A stretch of DNA of 13,383 bases from UBA8438 sp963934795 (GTDB lineage: Bacteria > Acidobacteriota > Vicinamibacteria > Vicinamibacterales > UBA8438), in NCBI GenBank assembly GCA_963934795.1, contig CAWWAF010000101.1, positions 1-13,383 on the forward strand. The letters are read 5' to 3'. The notes below the pieces were generated by a model. That model saw only the letters and a list, made by a program, of their open reading frames with translations. It did not search any database and was not told the origin of the DNA. The translations under genes were made by a program, and so were the position numbers. Shown here in pieces: positions 1 through 9,700 of this stretch (within the stretch, counting starts at the first letter, position 1; each line of letters begins with the position of its first letter).

Positions 1-64
1 CATAGGTTACCAGCTTCCCCACGCTCCGTGCGACGGGTGCGGGTGCCCCTGTTGCGTCACCCAT
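1..64 (-). CDS. possible start of the gene downstream of bamA (partial, unidentified)
   Basis: An ATG directly follows the TAG stop of bamA (TAGATG junction), and the frame stays open to the window edge. It gives about 21 residues, beginning MGDATGAPAPVARSVGKL. The fragment is too short to assign a family. There is no clear Shine-Dalgarno sequence at the usual distance, so translation would depend on coupling to bamA. A second ATG at 3-1 in another frame could instead be the true start of the next gene. The call rests only on the open frame and the junction. Confidence 0.3.
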   Translation of the reverse strand, partial: MGDATGAPAPVARSVGKLVTY

Positions 65-2593
65 CTAGAACGTCGTCCCGACCGCGAACTTGAAGACCGT
101 CGATTCCTGGGGCTGGAACCGGTCGTTCAAAATGCCTTCCACGTTCGGGTTCCAAGCGTAAATCAACCGGAACGGGACGTTCAGGACCGGCATGAAGAAC
201 CGTAACTCGGCCCCCGTCGAACTCCTGAACCGGTTCATCGCGAATTCATGACCAAAGTCCGCAACTTGTCCGGCATCGTAGAACAAGATGATCCGTACCG
301 GGTTCGCGATGGAAATCAGATACTCGGCATTGAACAGAATACTCTTGTTCCCCCCGATGACGAGCCCGAACAGATTCGGGTCGCTGGGACCAATGCTCCG
401 AATATCGAACCCGCGCACGCTGAACTCGCCACCCATCGTCAGCAAGTTGAAGATGGGCAGCACATCTGTCGCTCCAAGCGGCTCGATGTACTCAGCGCGA
501 GCTCGAAAACCAAACGACAGCCTCGGGGCATGTTTGAGATACCAAATCGCCTCGGCGACCGGCTTGTAGAACTTGGTATTGCCACCGAACCCCGCGAGCT
601 CCAGCGACACCGAGTAGCTCTTTCCGGTGGTCGGGAAAATCGGGTGGTCAACCGTGTTGAGTCGGAAACTCGGAATGACTTTACTAATGGTTCGAGCCGA
701 GTCCTGCCCGAGCAGGAGGGCGTCCGCCAAGAATGGATTGAACCGAAGGAGGTTCGGGTTCAGAAAGGCGGGATTCAGCTCGCGAACATTGGTCGCCTCG
801 TAGGAGTAGCCCACAAACATTTGCGACCACTGCCCGACCCGAAAGCCCATCGAGCCGCCCCCACCAATCGAGCTTTGCGTGAACTGATTGATGAACCGGA
901 TATCTCGACGAAACACGTTGAGTCCGCCGGTGATTGGCTTCCCGAATAGATACGGCTCGGTGAAGGACAGCTGATAGTTCTTGATGCGTTGGCCGTTCTG
1001 CACCGAGACCGACAACGACTCCCCACGCCCGAGGAAGTTGGTGGTCTGAAACGACAACTGCAGGAAAAACCCATCGAATTGTGAGGCGCCGGCGCCGAAC
1101 GTCAGCTGATTGAGGTTCGCCTCGGAGAGGTCAATGATCAGATCAACCTCGTTGTCGACCCCCGGACGCTTTTCGATCTGAATCGCATTCTCTTCGTCGA
1201 GTGGCTCGAAATAACCGAGCTGATTGAGGCGTCGCACGCTGAACTTCAACGCCGACGTATCAAAAACCCCACGCTCGACCAGACCAAGTTCACGCCGGAT
1301 GACATCATCGTGCGTGACGTGGTTCCCGCGAAATTTGATGCGATTGACGAAATACTGGGCGCCCTCTTGCAATCGAAGCGTGACATCCACGACCGGATCG
1401 CCGTCGATCCGCGCCTCGGGATGAGTGTCTTCACGTCGCACGGTGTCGGGGAACCCGGTCATCTCGTAATAGCCACCGGTGCCGTAGGCCTCACGAGCGA
1501 CCAACATCGCGTCCCGAACCTTCCCCTCCTCGTAGTACTGGCCCGGCCTCAGATCGGAAAAAATCCGCTGCAATGCCTCGAGCCGAACGACACCCTCCCC
1601 ATCGAATTCCACCTCACCGACCCGATACCGCTCGCCTTCGGTCACCGGGACACGCAACCGTACGGGCCGCGTCTTCCCGCTAGTCGACACCTCCCCGTAC
1701 TCGAGTTCCGGTTGCCCAACCTGGGCATCGATGTACCCCAAGGAGCGGTAGTACGCCACCAGCGCATCGGCGTCCTGCTCGAAGCCAAGCGGCCGATAGG
1801 CCCCCCGGCCGGTAATGAGGGAAAACATCCACCGCTCCCTCGTGTTCGTCATCTGCTTCTTGAGCACCCCGGCGCTGACCGAGTCATTGCCAACAAAGGT
1901 GATGTCGTTCACTTCGACTTTGGGCCCCTCGTCGATATTGAAGACGAGTTGCACGACCTTCGGGCCACCGGGCAGGGCCGTCATCTCGTGCGCCACCTCC
2001 GTGAACTGGTAGCCCTTCTCCCCCCACATCGAGCGAATCAGGCCCTCCGTGTTGCGGATCACTCCGGGGTCCACGCGCGTATCGAGCCGAAGTTCGATGC
2101 CCACTTGCTCCATGGCCTCGTCGATCTCGGTTCTGTCGTATTGCGTAGACCCTTCGAAGGACACCACGCGGACTCGCTCTCGTTCCTCCAGCAAGAACAC
2201 GGCACGTTTGCCGACGACCCCGTTCGGATACGGATCGTCGACAACTTCGATCACCAGATCGTTGAGGAAGCTCGTGTCCCACAACCGCTGAAAATCAGCG
2301 ACCAATACCTCCTCGACCGCCTCGTCGTAAGGCGTGAACTCCCCGTCCCCGATGTCCACCAAGGAATCGGACTCCATGTAGTACAGATACGTCTCAAGCT
2401 CGACGGTGGGCACCTCACCCTGGGTGGGGAAGCTGAGCTGCAGGTTGCGGAACACCGGCCCTGAGTCGGCCGGTGGCATGGGCGCCACGGGCGCCTCTGG
2501 CTGCTGCTCGGCCGGCTCGGCGACGGCTGTCAATGCCAAACAGCACGTGGTCGCGACCGTGAACAACCCAGTTCGTAAAACCCTACTTCGCAT
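65..2593 (-). CDS. bamA: Outer membrane protein assembly factor BamA (Omp85)
   Basis: This is the central subunit of the Bam complex, which folds and inserts beta-barrel proteins into the outer membrane. The 842-residue product starts with a signal peptide (basic MRSRVLR, hydrophobic core, likely cleavage after AVA at about residue 25). Five POTRA-like repeats follow at roughly 47-137, 138-223, 224-320, 322-412 and 413-490; several have the typical 'F.GN' or 'EG' strand ends (FVGND 233-237, FRGNH 421-425). The 16-stranded barrel covers about 495-842. It carries the family's VRGF motif of loop 6 (726-729, after GGEFS) and the conserved D-HPIFPTTG segment (649-657). The last residue is Phe, the usual C-terminal barrel signal. 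The ATG is preceded by an AAGGCAGG-like ribosome-binding region. It lies 68 nt after clpC, with a perfect inverted repeat in the gap. Length and architecture are normal for BamA. A TamA-type paralogue is unlikely because TamA has three POTRA domains. Confidence 0.97.
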   Translation of the reverse strand: MRSRVLRTGLFTVATTCCLALTAVAEPAEQQPEAPVAPMPPADSGPVFRNLQLSFPTQGEVPTVELETYLYYMESDSLVDIGDGEFTPYDEAVEEVLVADFQRLWDTSFLNDLVIEVVDDPYPNGVVGKRAVFLLEERERVRVVSFEGSTQYDRTEIDEAMEQVGIELRLDTRVDPGVIRNTEGLIRSMWGEKGYQFTEVAHEMTALPGGPKVVQLVFNIDEGPKVEVNDITFVGNDSVSAGVLKKQMTNTRERWMFSLITGRGAYRPLGFEQDADALVAYYRSLGYIDAQVGQPELEYGEVSTSGKTRPVRLRVPVTEGERYRVGEVEFDGEGVVRLEALQRIFSDLRPGQYYEEGKVRDAMLVAREAYGTGGYYEMTGFPDTVRREDTHPEARIDGDPVVDVTLRLQEGAQYFVNRIKFRGNHVTHDDVIRRELGLVERGVFDTSALKFSVRRLNQLGYFEPLDEENAIQIEKRPGVDNEVDLIIDLSEANLNQLTFGAGASQFDGFFLQLSFQTTNFLGRGESLSVSVQNGQRIKNYQLSFTEPYLFGKPITGGLNVFRRDIRFINQFTQSSIGGGGSMGFRVGQWSQMFVGYSYEATNVRELNPAFLNPNLLRFNPFLADALLLGQDSARTISKVIPSFRLNTVDHPIFPTTGKSYSVSLELAGFGGNTKFYKPVAEAIWYLKHAPRLSFGFRARAEYIEPLGATDVLPIFNLLTMGGEFSVRGFDIRSIGPSDPNLFGLVIGGNKSILFNAEYLISIANPVRIILFYDAGQVADFGHEFAMNRFRSSTGAELRFFMPVLNVPFRLIYAWNPNVEGILNDRFQPQESTVFKFAVGTTF

Positions 2594-2608
2594 GGACCTG
2601 CCTTATCT

Positions 2609-2636
2609 CGTGTGTGTGAAATAGCTCACACACACG
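2609..2636 (-). promoter_or_regulatory. perfect inverted repeat with a CRP-family core upstream of bamA
   Basis: Two perfect 11-bp arms (CGTGTGTGTGA at 2609-2619 and TCACACACACG at 2626-2636) flank a 6-nt centre. The core reads TGTGA-N6-TCACA, which is exactly the half-site pair and spacing of the CRP/Vfr consensus. The site ends 15 nt before the bamA ATG, next to the ribosome-binding region. A TTGAAA at 2643-2648 on the minus strand could be a -35 box, which would place the palindrome over the spacer and -10 region, as a repressor site would be. No good -10 box is seen. Read as RNA, the same bases form an 11-bp stem with a 6-nt loop in the clpC-bamA leader; there is no U-tract, so it is not a classical terminator. 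Which of the two roles applies is open; the palindrome itself is certain. Confidence 0.5.
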
Positions 2637-2661
2637 CACCACTTTCAAGCGCTGCACTGAT

Positions 2662-5106
2662 TTAGACGCTGACAGCGAGTCTACGGCCGGCGTAGGTTCT
2701 GCCAATATCTCGATACGTCAGGTCGCCGGCGTCGAGATACACCTCGATCTCGCCGTCAACCAAACGCCCGCGAATCAATTCCTCTGACAACGGATCCTCG
2801 ACGTAGCGCTGAATGGCTCGCCGCAGTGGGCGAGCGCCGTAGGACCGGTCCTTGCACGTCACATCGATAATCCAGTCGATGACTTCCGTCGTCATGCTGA
2901 TACGCAGTTTCCGGTCGACCAGGTGATCATTCAACTGGTCGACCAGTACCGCCGTGATTCGTCTGAGATCGTCGTCCGTGAGCGCCTCAAACACGATGAG
3001 CTCGTCGACGCGGTTGACAAACTCCGGATTGAATGTCCGCTTGACCTCACCGAGCACCAGCTCATTCACACCACGCTGAATGCCCTCGGCATCCGACGGT
3101 TGGAACCCCAAAGAGGCCTGCTTCTGAATAAAGCGGGCACCGATGTTGGAGGTCATGATGATGATCGTGTTCTTGAAATTGACCCGATTTCCCAACCCGT
3201 CCGTCAGGTGGCCGTCTTCGAAGACCTGCAGCAAGATGTTGAACAGGTCTGGATGTGCCTTCTCGATCTCGTCCAGGAGGACGACGGAGTACGGGCTGCG
3301 TTTGACCTTCTCGGTCAACTGACCGCCCTCCTCGTGGCCCACATACCCCGGCGGAGACCCGATGAGTTTCGACACGGAGTGCTTCTCCATGTACTCGGAC
3401 ATGTCGAACCGGATCAGGGATGCATCGCTCCCGAACAGAAAGTTCGCCAACGCCCGCGCGAGCTCCGTCTTGCCGACTCCCGTCGGTCCAAGGAAGACGA
3501 AGCTGCCCACCGGCCGCGTGGGCGCTTTGAGCCCGGCCCTCGAGCGTCGAATGGCCCGGGACAGCGCTGAGATTGCGTGATCCTGGCTGATCACACGCCG
3601 ATGCAGCTCGGCCTCCATTCGGAGGAGCTTGTCGCTCTCGTCCTGGTTGATGGAGTTCAGCGGCACCCCCGTCCAGGTCGAGACCACCTCGTCAATGTCC
3701 TCTCTACTGACTTCGACGGGCCGCGTCCCCGCCTTCACGTCGAACTTCTCTCGAACGAACTGGAGGCTCTCGCGCGCGATGACCTCCTGCTCCTTGAAGA
3801 ACTGGGCTTTCTCATAGTCCTTCTGAGCCGCAGCGCTCTCCATCTGCTCGACGGCTACGCGAATACTTCGATTGATATCCCCGAATTCGTCGCTGACACC
3901 AGCCTCGCGCAGCTTGGCCCGGGACCCGGCTTCGTCGATCAGGTCAATCGCTTTGTCTGGGAGGAATCGCTCAGTGATATACCGGCTGGACTGATAGACC
4001 GCCGCTTCGATGGCCGCCGGCGCATACTCGACGTGGTGGAAGCTCTCGTACCGGTCCTTCACGCCCAGGAGCACCTGCAGGGCCTCCGCCTCGCTCGGCG
4101 GGGCCACCTTGACCGCCTGAAAGCGACGCTCCAAGGACCGGTCCTTCTCGATGTACTTGCGGTACTCGGCCGGGGTCGTGGCACCGATGCACCTGATTTC
4201 ACCGCGAGACAGCGCCGGCTTCAGGATGTTGGCGGCGTCCAACGACCCTTCGGCCGAGCCGGCGCCGACAAGCGTATGAAGCTCGTCAATGAAGACGATG
4301 ATGCCGGGGTTCTCCACCAGCTCTTTCATGATCGCCTTGAGACGCTCTTCAAACTGGCCGCGATACTTGGTTCCCGCCACGATGAGGGAGATATCCAAGG
4401 CCAGGATGCGCTTGTCCGCCAGAAAATGGGGCACGTCCCCGCGCACGATCCGCTGCGCAAGACCCTCCACGATGGCGGTCTTCCCCACGCCCGGTTCGCC
4501 GATCAATACCGCGTTGTTCTTCGTGCGACGACACAGCACCTGCTGCACCCGCTCGAGTTCGCCCGACCGACCCACCAGCGGATCCAGCAGGTTCTTCATG
4601 CCCTTGTCGGTCAGATCACGGCTGAACTCTGACAGCAACGGCGTTTCCTTGACGCGCGTCAGGGTCGTCTTCTCGTTGAGCAGCTGCACGACGTCCTCGC
4701 GCACCGTATTCAGACGCATGCCTTTTTCGACAAGAAGCGACGCCGCCAAGGAGCGCTCCTCTCGCAAGAGCCCCAGCAACAGATGCTCGGTCCCGACATA
4801 GTTGTGGAGCAGGCGATCCGCTTCTTCGGCCGCAAACTGCAGCACCCGTTTCGTTTCAGTGCTGAAGGGAATCTCCACCGACGTGGACACCTTCTCCCGG
4901 AACACCGTACGGCCTTCCATGTCCTTTCGAATCTCTTCGAGGGACAGGTGCGACCGGGCGAAGATCCGGCTGGTCAGGCCCTTGCCCTCCCGGATCAAGC
5001 CGAGCAACAAGTGCTCTGTTTCGATCGAGATGCTCCCCAGCTGACTCGCCTCGTAGCGGGCAAAGAACAGCACGCGGCGGGCACGCTCTGTATAACGCTC
5101 GAACAT
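2662..5106 (-). CDS. clpC: ATP-dependent Clp protease ATP-binding subunit ClpC
   Basis: This is a cytosolic Hsp100 unfoldase that feeds substrates to ClpP. The 814-residue product has two N-terminal Clp repeats (about 1-145). The first AAA+ module has Walker A GEPGVGKT at 203-210, Walker B IIVFIDE at 269-275 and pore loop KYRG at 247-250. The UVR-like middle segment is about 411-446 (AAAQKDYEKAQFFKEQE). The second AAA+ module has Walker A GPTGVGKT at 540-547, Walker B VVLLDE at 608-613 and pore loop GYVG at 587-590. LGF at 666-668 matches the ClpP-docking tripeptide. The UVR segment and the size separate it from ClpA, ClpB and ClpE. No ctsR, mcsA or mcsB lies beside it, so the Firmicutes-style control module is absent here. 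The ATG at 5106 matches the usual MFERYTERAR start; only a weak GGATC ribosome-binding match precedes it. The gene is separated from lolD by 131 nt, so it probably has its own promoter. Confidence 0.98.
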   Translation of the reverse strand: MFERYTERARRVLFFARYEASQLGSISIETEHLLLGLIREGKGLTSRIFARSHLSLEEIRKDMEGRTVFREKVSTSVEIPFSTETKRVLQFAAEEADRLLHNYVGTEHLLLGLLREERSLAASLLVEKGMRLNTVREDVVQLLNEKTTLTRVKETPLLSEFSRDLTDKGMKNLLDPLVGRSGELERVQQVLCRRTKNNAVLIGEPGVGKTAIVEGLAQRIVRGDVPHFLADKRILALDISLIVAGTKYRGQFEERLKAIMKELVENPGIIVFIDELHTLVGAGSAEGSLDAANILKPALSRGEIRCIGATTPAEYRKYIEKDRSLERRFQAVKVAPPSEAEALQVLLGVKDRYESFHHVEYAPAAIEAAVYQSSRYITERFLPDKAIDLIDEAGSRAKLREAGVSDEFGDINRSIRVAVEQMESAAAQKDYEKAQFFKEQEVIARESLQFVREKFDVKAGTRPVEVSREDIDEVVSTWTGVPLNSINQDESDKLLRMEAELHRRVISQDHAISALSRAIRRSRAGLKAPTRPVGSFVFLGPTGVGKTELARALANFLFGSDASLIRFDMSEYMEKHSVSKLIGSPPGYVGHEEGGQLTEKVKRSPYSVVLLDEIEKAHPDLFNILLQVFEDGHLTDGLGNRVNFKNTIIIMTSNIGARFIQKQASLGFQPSDAEGIQRGVNELVLGEVKRTFNPEFVNRVDELIVFEALTDDDLRRITAVLVDQLNDHLVDRKLRISMTTEVIDWIIDVTCKDRSYGARPLRRAIQRYVEDPLSEELIRGRLVDGEIEVYLDAGDLTYRDIGRTYAGRRLAVSV

Positions 5107-5157
5107 TCAGGTGATCCAGCGACGTGTAACGCAGTCCTCGTCGTCCGCCCAGACTCT

Positions 5158-5178
5158 GCCGGAGGCGCGGCATCCGGC
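5158..5178. other. GC-rich stem-loop in the clpC leader
   Basis: Six perfect base pairs (GCCGGA 5158-5163 with TCCGGC 5173-5178) enclose a 9-nt loop. It lies between the candidate clpC -10 element and the clpC start. A second, smaller hairpin (AGGGG/CCCCT, 5196-5211, 6-nt loop) lies just upstream on the transcript. Neither is followed by a T-run on the minus strand. They could end lolD messages, shape the clpC leader, or be chance products of high GC. Confidence 0.3.
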
Positions 5179-5217
5179 GCGCAGGCGGGCGGAACAGGGG
5201 CGAAGACCCCTCGATGC

Positions 5218-5223
5218 ATTATA
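5218..5223 (-). promoter_or_regulatory. candidate -10 element for clpC
   Basis: The minus strand reads TATAAT, a perfect sigma-70 -10 hexamer, 15 nt after the lolD stop and about 110 nt before the clpC ATG. It stands out in a GC-rich background. At 15-18 nt spacing no acceptable -35 hexamer is seen (CCGGCC at 17 nt), so it would need an activator or another promoter contact. Together with the long gap, it suggests that clpC can be transcribed apart from the upstream operon. Confidence 0.35.
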
Positions 5224-5237
5224 AGACAAACGGAAGG

Positions 5238-5912
5238 TCAGGCCGGGTTCAGGCGGCCATCTTCGAGCCGCAACACACGATCGCACGACTCGGCCAGACG
5301 CATGTTGTGCGTTGCGATCAAAGACGTGAGGCCATGCGCAGCATGCATGCGACGCAGCAGGCTGTGTAGTTCCTCACCGGTCTGCTCGTCGAGGTCCCCT
5401 GTCGGCTCATCGGCGAGCAACAGCGCTGGGTGCATGACCAGGGCCCGCGCGACGGCCACCCGCTGCTGTTCGCCCCCGGACAACATCCCAGGACGGTGGG
5501 TGGCCCGGTCCGCCAGACCGACTTCTTCCAGCAGCGCCTCGGCACGGGCCGCGGCTTCCGCCGGCGGCCGGCGGGCAATCCGCAACGGCATCGCGACGTT
5601 CTCGACCGCCGTGAATTCCGGGAGCAAGTGATGAAATTGGAAGACGAACCCGACCTGGCGATTGCGAAACGTGACACGGGTGTCGCCGTCGGCGGCCGCC
5701 AGGTCCATCTCGTCGATCAGGATCGTCCCGCCATCGATTCGATCGAGCCCCCCCACCACCTGCAGGAGCGTACTTTTACCGATTCCGGACGCCCCGACAA
5801 TGGCGACCATTTCGCCCTGCGTCACCGAAAGGTCGAGTTCGCGCAGAACCGTCAATGCACGGTTTCCCGTCCTGTAGGTCTTCGTAAGTGACCGAACCTC
5901 AAGGAACGACAT
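5238..5912 (-). CDS. lolD: Lipoprotein-releasing ABC transporter ATP-binding protein LolD
   Basis: This is the ATPase of the Lol system, which extracts lipoproteins from the inner membrane and hands them to the LolA carrier. The 224-residue product has Walker A GASGIGKST (40-48), a Q-loop at Q92 within FQFHHLLPEF, the signature LSGGEQQR (144-151), Walker B ALLLADEPTGDLD (163-175) and the switch His at 202. The FQFHHLLPEFTAVENV stretch is characteristic of LolD within the larger LolD/MacB/FtsE group. The gene starts 9 nt after the stop of the permease gene, with an AGGG about 11 nt before the ATG, so the two are co-translated partners. The length is normal. A general MacB-type ATPase is the alternative, but the adjacent LolC/E-type permease argues against it. 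Confidence 0.95.
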   Translation of the reverse strand: MSFLEVRSLTKTYRTGNRALTVLRELDLSVTQGEMVAIVGASGIGKSTLLQVVGGLDRIDGGTILIDEMDLAAADGDTRVTFRNRQVGFVFQFHHLLPEFTAVENVAMPLRIARRPPAEAAARAEALLEEVGLADRATHRPGMLSGGEQQRVAVARALVMHPALLLADEPTGDLDEQTGEELHSLLRRMHAAHGLTSLIATHNMRLAESCDRVLRLEDGRLNPA

Positions 5913-5921
5913 CGGTGTGCC

Positions 5922-7156
5922 CTACTGGTATCGCAGCGCCTCAGCCGGATCGAGACGGGACGCCTGACGAGAAGGGTAGATGGTCGCGAACAAACAGACC
6001 AACACGGCGGTGATCACCACCAGGACGAAGTCGAGCGGCTCGACCCGGAACGGTACCCACGAAATGGGGTACACCTCGCCGGGTATCTGAATCAGTTGAT
6101 ATCGATCGGCCACAAACGACACTAGGAGACCGGCGGCCGCCCCGACGAGCGTCCCGACCACGCCGATGATGCCGCCTTGCAGCACGAATATCCTGCGAAT
6201 GCTGCGTCTGGTGGCCCCCATCGTCTTCAAGATGGCGATGTCGCGGCTCTTTTCCATGACCAGCAGAATCAGAGACGCTACGATGTTGAGCGCAGCCACC
6301 ATGATGATGAGACCGATGCTAATGGAAATGGCCATCTTCTCGATCCACAGTGCCGAAAAGAGAGGCTCGTTCAACTGGCTCCAGTCTTGCGCGAAATAGT
6401 CGCCGCCCAACGTGGCGGGCACCGCCAGAGCGACCTCCGCGGCATCGTCAAGGTCGGCCACACGGAGTTGCATGACGTCGACTGAGTCTTTCCGGAAGAG
6501 CCGTCCGGCGGCGTCAAGCCGCACGAACCCGTAGGAATTGTCGTACTCGTACAACCCAAGGCTGAAGATGCCGACCACCCGCAAGCGTTGGACGCGCGGC
6601 AGCATCCCCATCGGCGAGAGCGTCACGCTTTGCGGGGTCAGCACCGAGACCGTGTCGCCCACAAACACGCCGGTGGCGCGTGCCAGCCCTTCACCAATGA
6701 CCACCCCGCCCAGTGCACGCTCGTAGTCCTCCTCGAGCGCGTCCAAGCTTCCCTGCACCACCGACTCCGCGAGGTTGGTTACCCCACGTTCCAGCACCGG
6801 ATCGATGCCCTTGATAGAGATGAATGCCTCGCTGCCACCGGCCGTCACCAACGCTTGACCGAGTGTGGACGGCGCGGCCCCCAGTACCCCGGGCACCGTC
6901 AAGAGGCGCTCCGCCTCCGCCCGATAGTCGTCGAAGCCACCCGCGATAATCTTGTGCACATAGACATGGGCCTGGGCCCCGATGAGCTTGTCTCGGATGT
7001 CCTGCTGCATGCCGGTCATCAGAGCCAGCGCGATCACCAGCGCCATCACTCCGACGGCGACGCCGCCGATCGACACGACCGAGATCAGAGAGATGAAGGC
7101 CTGGCGGCGGCGGGCCAAGAGATACCGGGTAGCGATGTACACCTCGAACGGTATCG

Positions 7157-7160
<4 letters not shown>
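5922..7160 (-). CDS. lolC: Lipoprotein-releasing ABC transporter permease (LolC/LolE family)
   Basis: This is the inner-membrane subunit that pairs with LolD. The 412-residue product starts with the family's typical N-terminus (FEVYIATRYLLARRRQAFISLIS). Four membrane segments are visible at about 22-48, 277-303, 322-352 and 378-396, with a large periplasmic domain (about 50-270) between the first two. The coupling segment EKSRDIAILKTMGAT (303-317) and the C-terminal PAEALRYQ (405-412) are family hallmarks. The ATG overlaps the lysS stop by 4 nt (ATGA), implying translational coupling. Only one permease gene lies here, so it may work as a homodimer (the LolF arrangement) or have a partner elsewhere. 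The symbol lolC is by family; lolE or lolF cannot be excluded. Confidence 0.93.
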
Positions 7161-8725
<1,565 letters not shown>

Positions 8726-8728
8726 AGT

Positions 8729-9208
8729 TCACTGTGCGGTTTCCGCGTCATCAGGACGATCCGCGGATGTGGCCCGCTGTTCAAGGGTGCGTTTCACCCC
8801 ATCGAGCACACCGTTGACGAACCGGGCGGCCTTCTCGCCGCTGAAGGTCCGCGCGAGTTCGATCGCCTCATCAATCACCACCGCCGCGGGAGCGGCGCCG
8901 GCCAATAGCTCGTAGGCCCCGAGACGCAGCACCGTCCGATCCACGACGGCCATGCGCGACAGACGCCAGTTCTCGGCCGCGGCCTCGAGCAGCGGATCAA
9001 TGTCGCCGAGGGCCGACACCGTTCCGTGGAGCAGTCGTGCCGTAAACGCCTGGCGAGCCTCAGACGCCGGATGCTCCTCCCAGTAGCGGGAGATTGAGGC
9101 ATCGAGGTCAGCGCCCTCGATACTGCCGACTTCGCGTTGATACAGCAGCTGCAATGCCGCCTCGCGAGCGCGATGTCGCCCGTCGCGCGCGGTGCGAGCC
9201 GCGCTCAA
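8729..9208 (-). CDS. nusB: Transcription antitermination factor NusB (TTG start)
   Basis: NusB binds boxA RNA with NusE (ribosomal protein S10) to keep RNA polymerase processive on rRNA operons. The 159-residue product contains the conserved all-helical fold: RHRAREAALQLLYQREVG (11-28), NWRLSRMAVVDRTVLRLGAYELL (80-102), VVIDEAIELARTF (110-122) and KAARFVNGVLDGV (126-138). The frame is open far upstream inside ribH, but nothing there resembles NusB. I chose TTG at 9208: it overlaps the ribH stop (TTGA) and has a GGAG box 8 nt upstream. The next in-frame TTG would cut into the first conserved helix. The last ~18 residues are a polar, probably disordered tail. Confidence 0.93.
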   Translation of the reverse strand: MSAARTARDGRHRAREAALQLLYQREVGSIEGADLDASISRYWEEHPASEARQAFTARLLHGTVSALGDIDPLLEAAAENWRLSRMAVVDRTVLRLGAYELLAGAAPAAVVIDEAIELARTFSGEKAARFVNGVLDGVKRTLEQRATSADRPDDAETAQ

Positions 9209-9690
9209 CCGACAGACTCCGAGGGCGGCGTCACCCGCCGAAAGAGTCGCCCCATGGCCAGCGCCGCGTCCGCCGCCTCCCACCCCTTGTTGGTGGGGCC
9301 GGCCCCCGCCCGGGCCAGCGCCTCTTCGGCGGAATTCGTTGTCAGCACACCAAACGTCATCGGAAGCCCGCTGTCCATCGCCGCGGTGGTCAGGCCGTTG
9401 GCAACCGCGGCGGCGATCACTTCGAAGTGCGGCGTTTCGCCGCGTATCAGACACCCGAGCCCAACGACCGCGTCGACGCCACCAAACGCGGCCACGCGAC
9501 GCGCCGCTTGCGGCACTTCGAACGCCCCCGGCACCGTCGCCACGAGAATTTGGCTCTCGCCCAGTCCCGCGGCTCGGAGGGCGCCGACCGCGCCGTCCAG
9601 CAGCTTGTTGGTCACGAAATCGTTGTAGGTCGACACGACAATGCCCACCCGCATGTCGTCGACGGCCGCCGTCCCGTTCACCTTCTCCAT
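9205..9690 (-). CDS. ribH: 6,7-dimethyl-8-ribityllumazine synthase
   Basis: It makes the lumazine precursor of riboflavin from 5-amino-6-ribitylaminouracil and dihydroxybutanone phosphate. From the ATG at 9690 the product has 161 residues. Visible motifs are the start of the fold, MRVGIVVSTYND (13-24), VPGAFEVP (53-60), the catalytic loop GCLIRGETPHFE with His at 88, GVLTTNS (114-120) and NKGWEAA (134-140). Arg127 falls in the phosphate-binding position. With this start, His88 and Arg127 keep the Bacillus subtilis numbering, a small supporting point. A TTG at 9714 would add eight residues and overlap the preceding gene by 14 nt; ATG 13 would trim the product to the core. It starts 10 nt after the crotonase gene and overlaps nusB by 4 nt. 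No other rib gene is in the window. Confidence 0.94.
   Translation of the reverse strand: MEKVNGTAAVDDMRVGIVVSTYNDFVTNKLLDGAVGALRAAGLGESQILVATVPGAFEVPQAARRVAAFGGVDAVVGLGCLIRGETPHFEVIAAAVANGLTTAAMDSGLPMTFGVLTTNSAEEALARAGAGPTNKGWEAADAALAMGRLFRRVTPPSESVG
9217..9220 (-). promoter_or_regulatory. ribosome-binding site that fixes the nusB start
   Basis: The minus strand reads GGAG, 8 nt before TTG 9208, inside the last codons of ribH. No ATG or GTG lies at a suitable distance. This supports the TTG start and coupling of nusB to ribH. Confidence 0.6.
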
Positions 9691-9700
9691 GCTATGCGTT

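Noticed and set aside
1310..2464. A 384-codon plus-strand frame inside bamA
   Set aside because: It is a shadow of the bamA codon pattern; the product shows no motif, and the opposite strand has complete POTRA domains.
2609..2636. Intrinsic terminator after clpC
   Set aside because: The stem is strong, but no T-run follows on the minus strand, and the bamA ribosome-binding region comes immediately after.
3577..4632. A 351-codon plus-strand frame inside clpC
   Set aside because: Antisense to intact AAA+ motifs; composition is rich in Leu/Arg/His without family features.
9209..9454. N-terminal extension of nusB inside ribH
   Set aside because: The extension is Gly/Arg low-complexity sequence, not NusB-like, and overlaps the conserved part of ribH.
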